Positions 61,933 through 64,000 of a stretch of 64,000 bases of DNA are shown here, piece by piece. Where the stretch lies: contig NZ_JAHXRI010000001.1 in assembly GCF_019923725.1 (NCBI RefSeq), forward strand, positions 62,001 to 126,000, in the 5' to 3' direction. This stretch comes from Zwartia hollandica. Lineage in GTDB: Bacteria > Pseudomonadota > Gammaproteobacteria > Burkholderiales > Burkholderiaceae_B. Both the position numbers and the translations under genes were made by a program. Each line of letters opens with the position of its first letter. Position 1 is the first letter of the stretch. The notes under the pieces were generated by a model, which had not been told where the DNA came from, searched no databases, and saw only the letters and a program-made list of their open reading frames with translations.

Positions 61933-62877
61933 ATGACTGTTTCAACTATGAACGACCACGCGATCGTAAAAAAAGCGATTAGAGCGATTGCGTTAAACCG
62001 CACACCTGGTTACAGCTTTTGCGGAAATTTTTTTGATTTTTCTTATGACTCTGCTGATCAGGATCACTCGATAGTCCACGTCGCACCGGAAGGGCAGAGT
62101 GTGGGGGTAGATGGGCAGATCCACACCGTTGTACAGGCGATTCTTGCTGATATGGGACTAGCGACTTGTTTGCGCTACAACATCGGAGATCGCCATCGTA
62201 CGGCGACTGTTTCGCTGTCGCTACAATTTACCGGAGCTGAGCCACGAGGTAATCTCGTCGCGACAAGCTATTCTCAAGCGCATTTGCGAGGCGTGCAAGG
62301 TCGTCAGGGTATTAGTCAAACGCGGTTGATGAGTGGTGATGATCTGGTGGCGATTGGGAGTGCCGCCTTCATGATTTTGCCGATGCCTGAGGGGACAATC
62401 TTGCCTCCGGTCCCCTGGGTCGCGCAAAAGCCGCCCGCTAACCCCCCGCTTGACCTCACGAGCCTGAATGGAACTGAGCAGTGGATACTTGACCGTGTAC
62501 GACAGTCGGTGCAAGAGACGCAGCAGACAGGACAAAATTTCTTATCGCATTTTTTAAATTTGTATCCCCGTTCGTCCGAAACAGGAGCCGAATGTGATGT
62601 ACAGAATGGACCCCACATCGGCAATCGAGTTGGACATGTGCAAGGAGGCATTATTCTTGCGATTGGTATGGTTTGTGCGAGGGCCGCACTGGGGGACGAG
62701 TGGTTGCTGTCAGGTGTTACCGCAACTTATATCAGTCCAGGCGAAGGCGAAGTCATTGGGGCCCAGGCTGTGATTATTCATCGTGGTCGAATGACGGCGG
62801 TGGTAAAAACATCGGTCAGATCGGGGTCTGGAAAGCTTGCACTGGAAGTGCTGTCTACGCACGCCCGTCGAGTCTAG
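61933..62877 (+). CDS. Double-hotdog acyl-CoA thioesterase-like protein (PaaI-like)
   Basis: 314 residues. Two hotdog-like halves are visible: the first about 40-155, with IHTVVQAILADMGLATCLRYN and ATVSLSLQFTGAEPRGNLVA, the second about 220-310, with NRVGHVQGGIILAIGMVCAR, SGVTATYISPGEGEVIGAQA and MTAVVKTSVRS. The HVQGG segment with His and Gln near the start of the long helix resembles the PaaI-type HxxG pattern. Thioesterase or acyl-CoA binding is likely, with unknown substrate. An ATG five codons later (61948) is an alternative start. Its stop shares CTAG with the convergent acyltransferase gene. Confidence 0.8.
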   Translation: MTVSTMNDHAIVKKAIRAIALNRTPGYSFCGNFFDFSYDSADQDHSIVHVAPEGQSVGVDGQIHTVVQAILADMGLATCLRYNIGDRHRTATVSLSLQFTGAEPRGNLVATSYSQAHLRGVQGRQGISQTRLMSGDDLVAIGSAAFMILPMPEGTILPPVPWVAQKPPANPPLDLTSLNGTEQWILDRVRQSVQETQQTGQNFLSHFLNLYPRSSETGAECDVQNGPHIGNRVGHVQGGIILAIGMVCARAALGDEWLLSGVTATYISPGEGEVIGAQAVIIHRGRMTAVVKTSVRSGSGKLALEVLSTHARRV

Positions 62878-63758
62878 TTTCCTGGTAATTGTTTTGTTGC
62901 TTTGGTTTTTGGTGTGCGGTAGCGGTTGTAACCCCAAAGGTATTGCTCGGGCATCTTATTTATCATCCCTTCCATTTCTTGGTTGATGATCGTCGCCGCC
63001 GATTGTGCATCATCGGGAAGAGAGGCCTCAAGTCGCTTGTAGTGAAGCAGGTAGCCTTTCCCAACCGCGTTTCTTTCTGCCGCCAGAACAAAAATCGTGG
63101 CTCCTGAAAGCTTCTGCAACCGCTGAACAAGTGTCATGGTGTACGCCGGCTTTCCGAAGAAAGGTGCCCACACCCCTTCGCCGTCAGGAGGAACCTGGTC
63201 CGGTAAGATGCCGATTATCCGCCCGCGCAGTAGGGTTTTGACTAGTGTTCGCACACCACTTTGATTCGCCGGTGCCATCGTCAGTTGACGGCGCGAGCGC
63301 ATTTCGATGATCCAAGCGGTAAGCCATGCCATTCTTGGTGGTCTAAAGAGTACGGTCGCCGGATATCGTGCACCAAAGATAGGGCCTAGCAACTCAAAAC
63401 AGCCGAGATGCGGTGATAGCAATATCACGCCTTTCTCGAGTGCGAGCGCTTCATCGAATTGTTGCCAGTTATCACATTGTAATAATGCATCCAAAGCGGG
63501 TTCGTCGCGTCGAGTCCACCAAAAGGTCATCTCAAACATTAATTGGCCGACGTTAATCATGGCGGCGCGGAGCATCAGCGGGCTGTAGTCTGGATAGGCC
63601 TGACGCAGGTTTCTAGCGGCGGATTCTTTATAGCTCCCTGGTACACACCACGCGATCCATCCAAAAAATCTACCCAACGTCTGAAGTAGCGTCAACGGGA
63701 GAGCGCCAAGCAGCTTAAAGATCACGGTAACAACCGGAGGGCCGATTTTTTGAAGCAT
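62874..63758 (-). CDS. lpxL: Lipid A biosynthesis lauroyl (late) acyltransferase, LpxL/HtrB family
   Basis: 294 residues from ATG63758, the usual length; 26 codons are open above it without family likeness. A membrane-anchoring N-terminal helix (VTVIFKLLGALPLTLLQTLG) is followed by the catalytic HX4E motif in SPHLGCFELLGP, the RPPRMAWLTAWI region and the GILPDQVPPDGEGVWAPFFG motif that contacts the acyl donor. It adds a secondary fatty acyl chain to Kdo2-lipid IVA at the inner membrane. MPEQYLWGYNRYRTPK is the standard ending. The gene symbol is by family; lpxM and lpxL paralogues cannot be told apart by eye. The adjoining gap contains an inverted repeat. Confidence 0.9.
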   Translation of the reverse strand: MLQKIGPPVVTVIFKLLGALPLTLLQTLGRFFGWIAWCVPGSYKESAARNLRQAYPDYSPLMLRAAMINVGQLMFEMTFWWTRRDEPALDALLQCDNWQQFDEALALEKGVILLSPHLGCFELLGPIFGARYPATVLFRPPRMAWLTAWIIEMRSRRQLTMAPANQSGVRTLVKTLLRGRIIGILPDQVPPDGEGVWAPFFGKPAYTMTLVQRLQKLSGATIFVLAAERNAVGKGYLLHYKRLEASLPDDAQSAATIINQEMEGMINKMPEQYLWGYNRYRTPKTKATKQLPGN

Positions 63759-63842
63759 GTTGTGTAAACGTAATTTATAAGGAAGCAAAGAGGAGCGTTT
63801 GTGTCGCGATCGCACACTTTTGACGCAACAGGCCACATCATA

Positions 63843-63867
63843 ATGCCTTAACGATAAAATAAGGCAT
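63843..63867. promoter_or_regulatory. 8-bp inverted repeat between lpxL and the next gene
   Basis: ATGCCTTA (63843-63850) and TAAGGCAT (63860-63867) are perfect complements with a nine-base spacer. The site sits in the divergent gap, 33 bases upstream of the ATG at 63901 and 85 bases upstream of the lpxL start. It could be an operator or a leader hairpin. Confidence 0.45.
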
Positions 63868-63900
63868 CGAGCCCTCTCTAACCTTTCTTGGATCTATTCA

Positions 63901-64000
63901 TGAAGCTGTCTGATCTTATTACGCCCGTTGCCTTGATTGATGTCAAACGTATGCAACAAAATATTGACCGCATGCAGTCACAGACAAATCGGCTTGGCGT
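63901..64000 (+). CDS. D-threonine aldolase / alanine racemase-N-domain-like protein, N-terminal fragment
   Basis: The reading frame runs from ATG63901 to the window edge, 33 residues. The start MKLSDLITPVALIDVKRMQQ and following NIDRMQSQTNRLGV matches the opening of PLP-dependent D-threonine aldolase and D-serine dehydratase-like enzymes (TPxxLID then NI at the first helix of the fold III barrel). The PLP-binding lysine and the metal site lie beyond the window, so the call rests on the N-terminus. No strong ribosome-binding site is seen just before the ATG. The gene is divergent from lpxL. Confidence 0.6.

Overview
The window looks like chromosome of a betaproteobacterium of the order Burkholderiales, most likely an Alcaligenaceae relative (inference). 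The reasons are four tripartite-tricarboxylate (Bug/TctC) receptor genes, an E1-E2-E3 pyruvate dehydrogenase operon whose E3 carries its own lipoyl domain, a DctS/DctR-like two-component pair, a DctP/DctQM TRAP system and a moderate GC content. I see no rRNA, tRNA, insertion sequence, prophage or CRISPR array. The DNA is very compact, with many ATGA/GTGA stop-start overlaps and four convergent gene pairs whose stop codons share four bases.

Layout. 1-7.5 kb (+): the tail of a Bug receptor, an OprM/MexA/MexB-type RND efflux operon, a 3-hydroxyisobutyrate-dehydrogenase-family enzyme and a carboxymuconolactone-decarboxylase-family protein. 7.5-16.7 kb (-): one long run of nine genes (Bug receptor, SDR, thiolase, acyl-CoA ligase, 2-hydroxyacid dehydrogenase, class II aldolase, LigI-like amidohydrolase, second Bug receptor, Sfp-type phosphopantetheinyl transferase), divergent from an MmgE/PrpD gene across a promoter region with a 14-bp perfect palindrome. 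This is probably a catabolic operon for an unidentified carboxylic acid. 18-23 kb (-): dadA-alr-xthA-VOC-GST. 23-24 kb (+): a cold-shock gene with a structured leader, then a nitroreductase. 24-32.6 kb: copper ATPase and chaperone, then a tight minus-strand operon sensor kinase-response regulator-folD-prlC-sco.

32.8-38.6 kb (+): aceE-aceF-lpdA. 38.7-41.6 kb (-): a TRAP transporter with a fused DctQM permease. 41.8-49.0 kb (+): purL, guaB, guaA. 49.0-50.6 kb (+): two exported-protein genes that look more AT-rich than their surroundings and may be acquired. 50.7-53.8 kb: a membrane protein, a hydrolase, an acetyltransferase, a ribbon-helix-helix protein and a Gly/Pro-rich secreted peptide. 54-57 kb (-): acyl-CoA dehydrogenase, SDR and APH-type kinase joined by 4-bp overlaps. 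57-62.9 kb: a tandem PPC/DUF296 protein, an outer membrane protein, SDR plus Bug receptor, a nitronate-monooxygenase-family enzyme and a double-hotdog protein. The window ends with a lipid A acyltransferase and the start of a D-threonine-aldolase-like gene.

Best candidates for something new: the 54-57 kb operon, whose kinase and Asp-type acyl-CoA dehydrogenase point to 4-hydroxyacyl-CoA breakdown through a phosphorylated intermediate; the csp leader, where a perfect 10-bp helix buries the ribosome-binding site around a terminator-like hairpin; the nested inverted repeats upstream of aceE; and the nine-gene catabolic operon with its palindrome. Starts were refined by eye from ribosome-binding sites and family lengths. 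All functions come from motif recognition without database searches.
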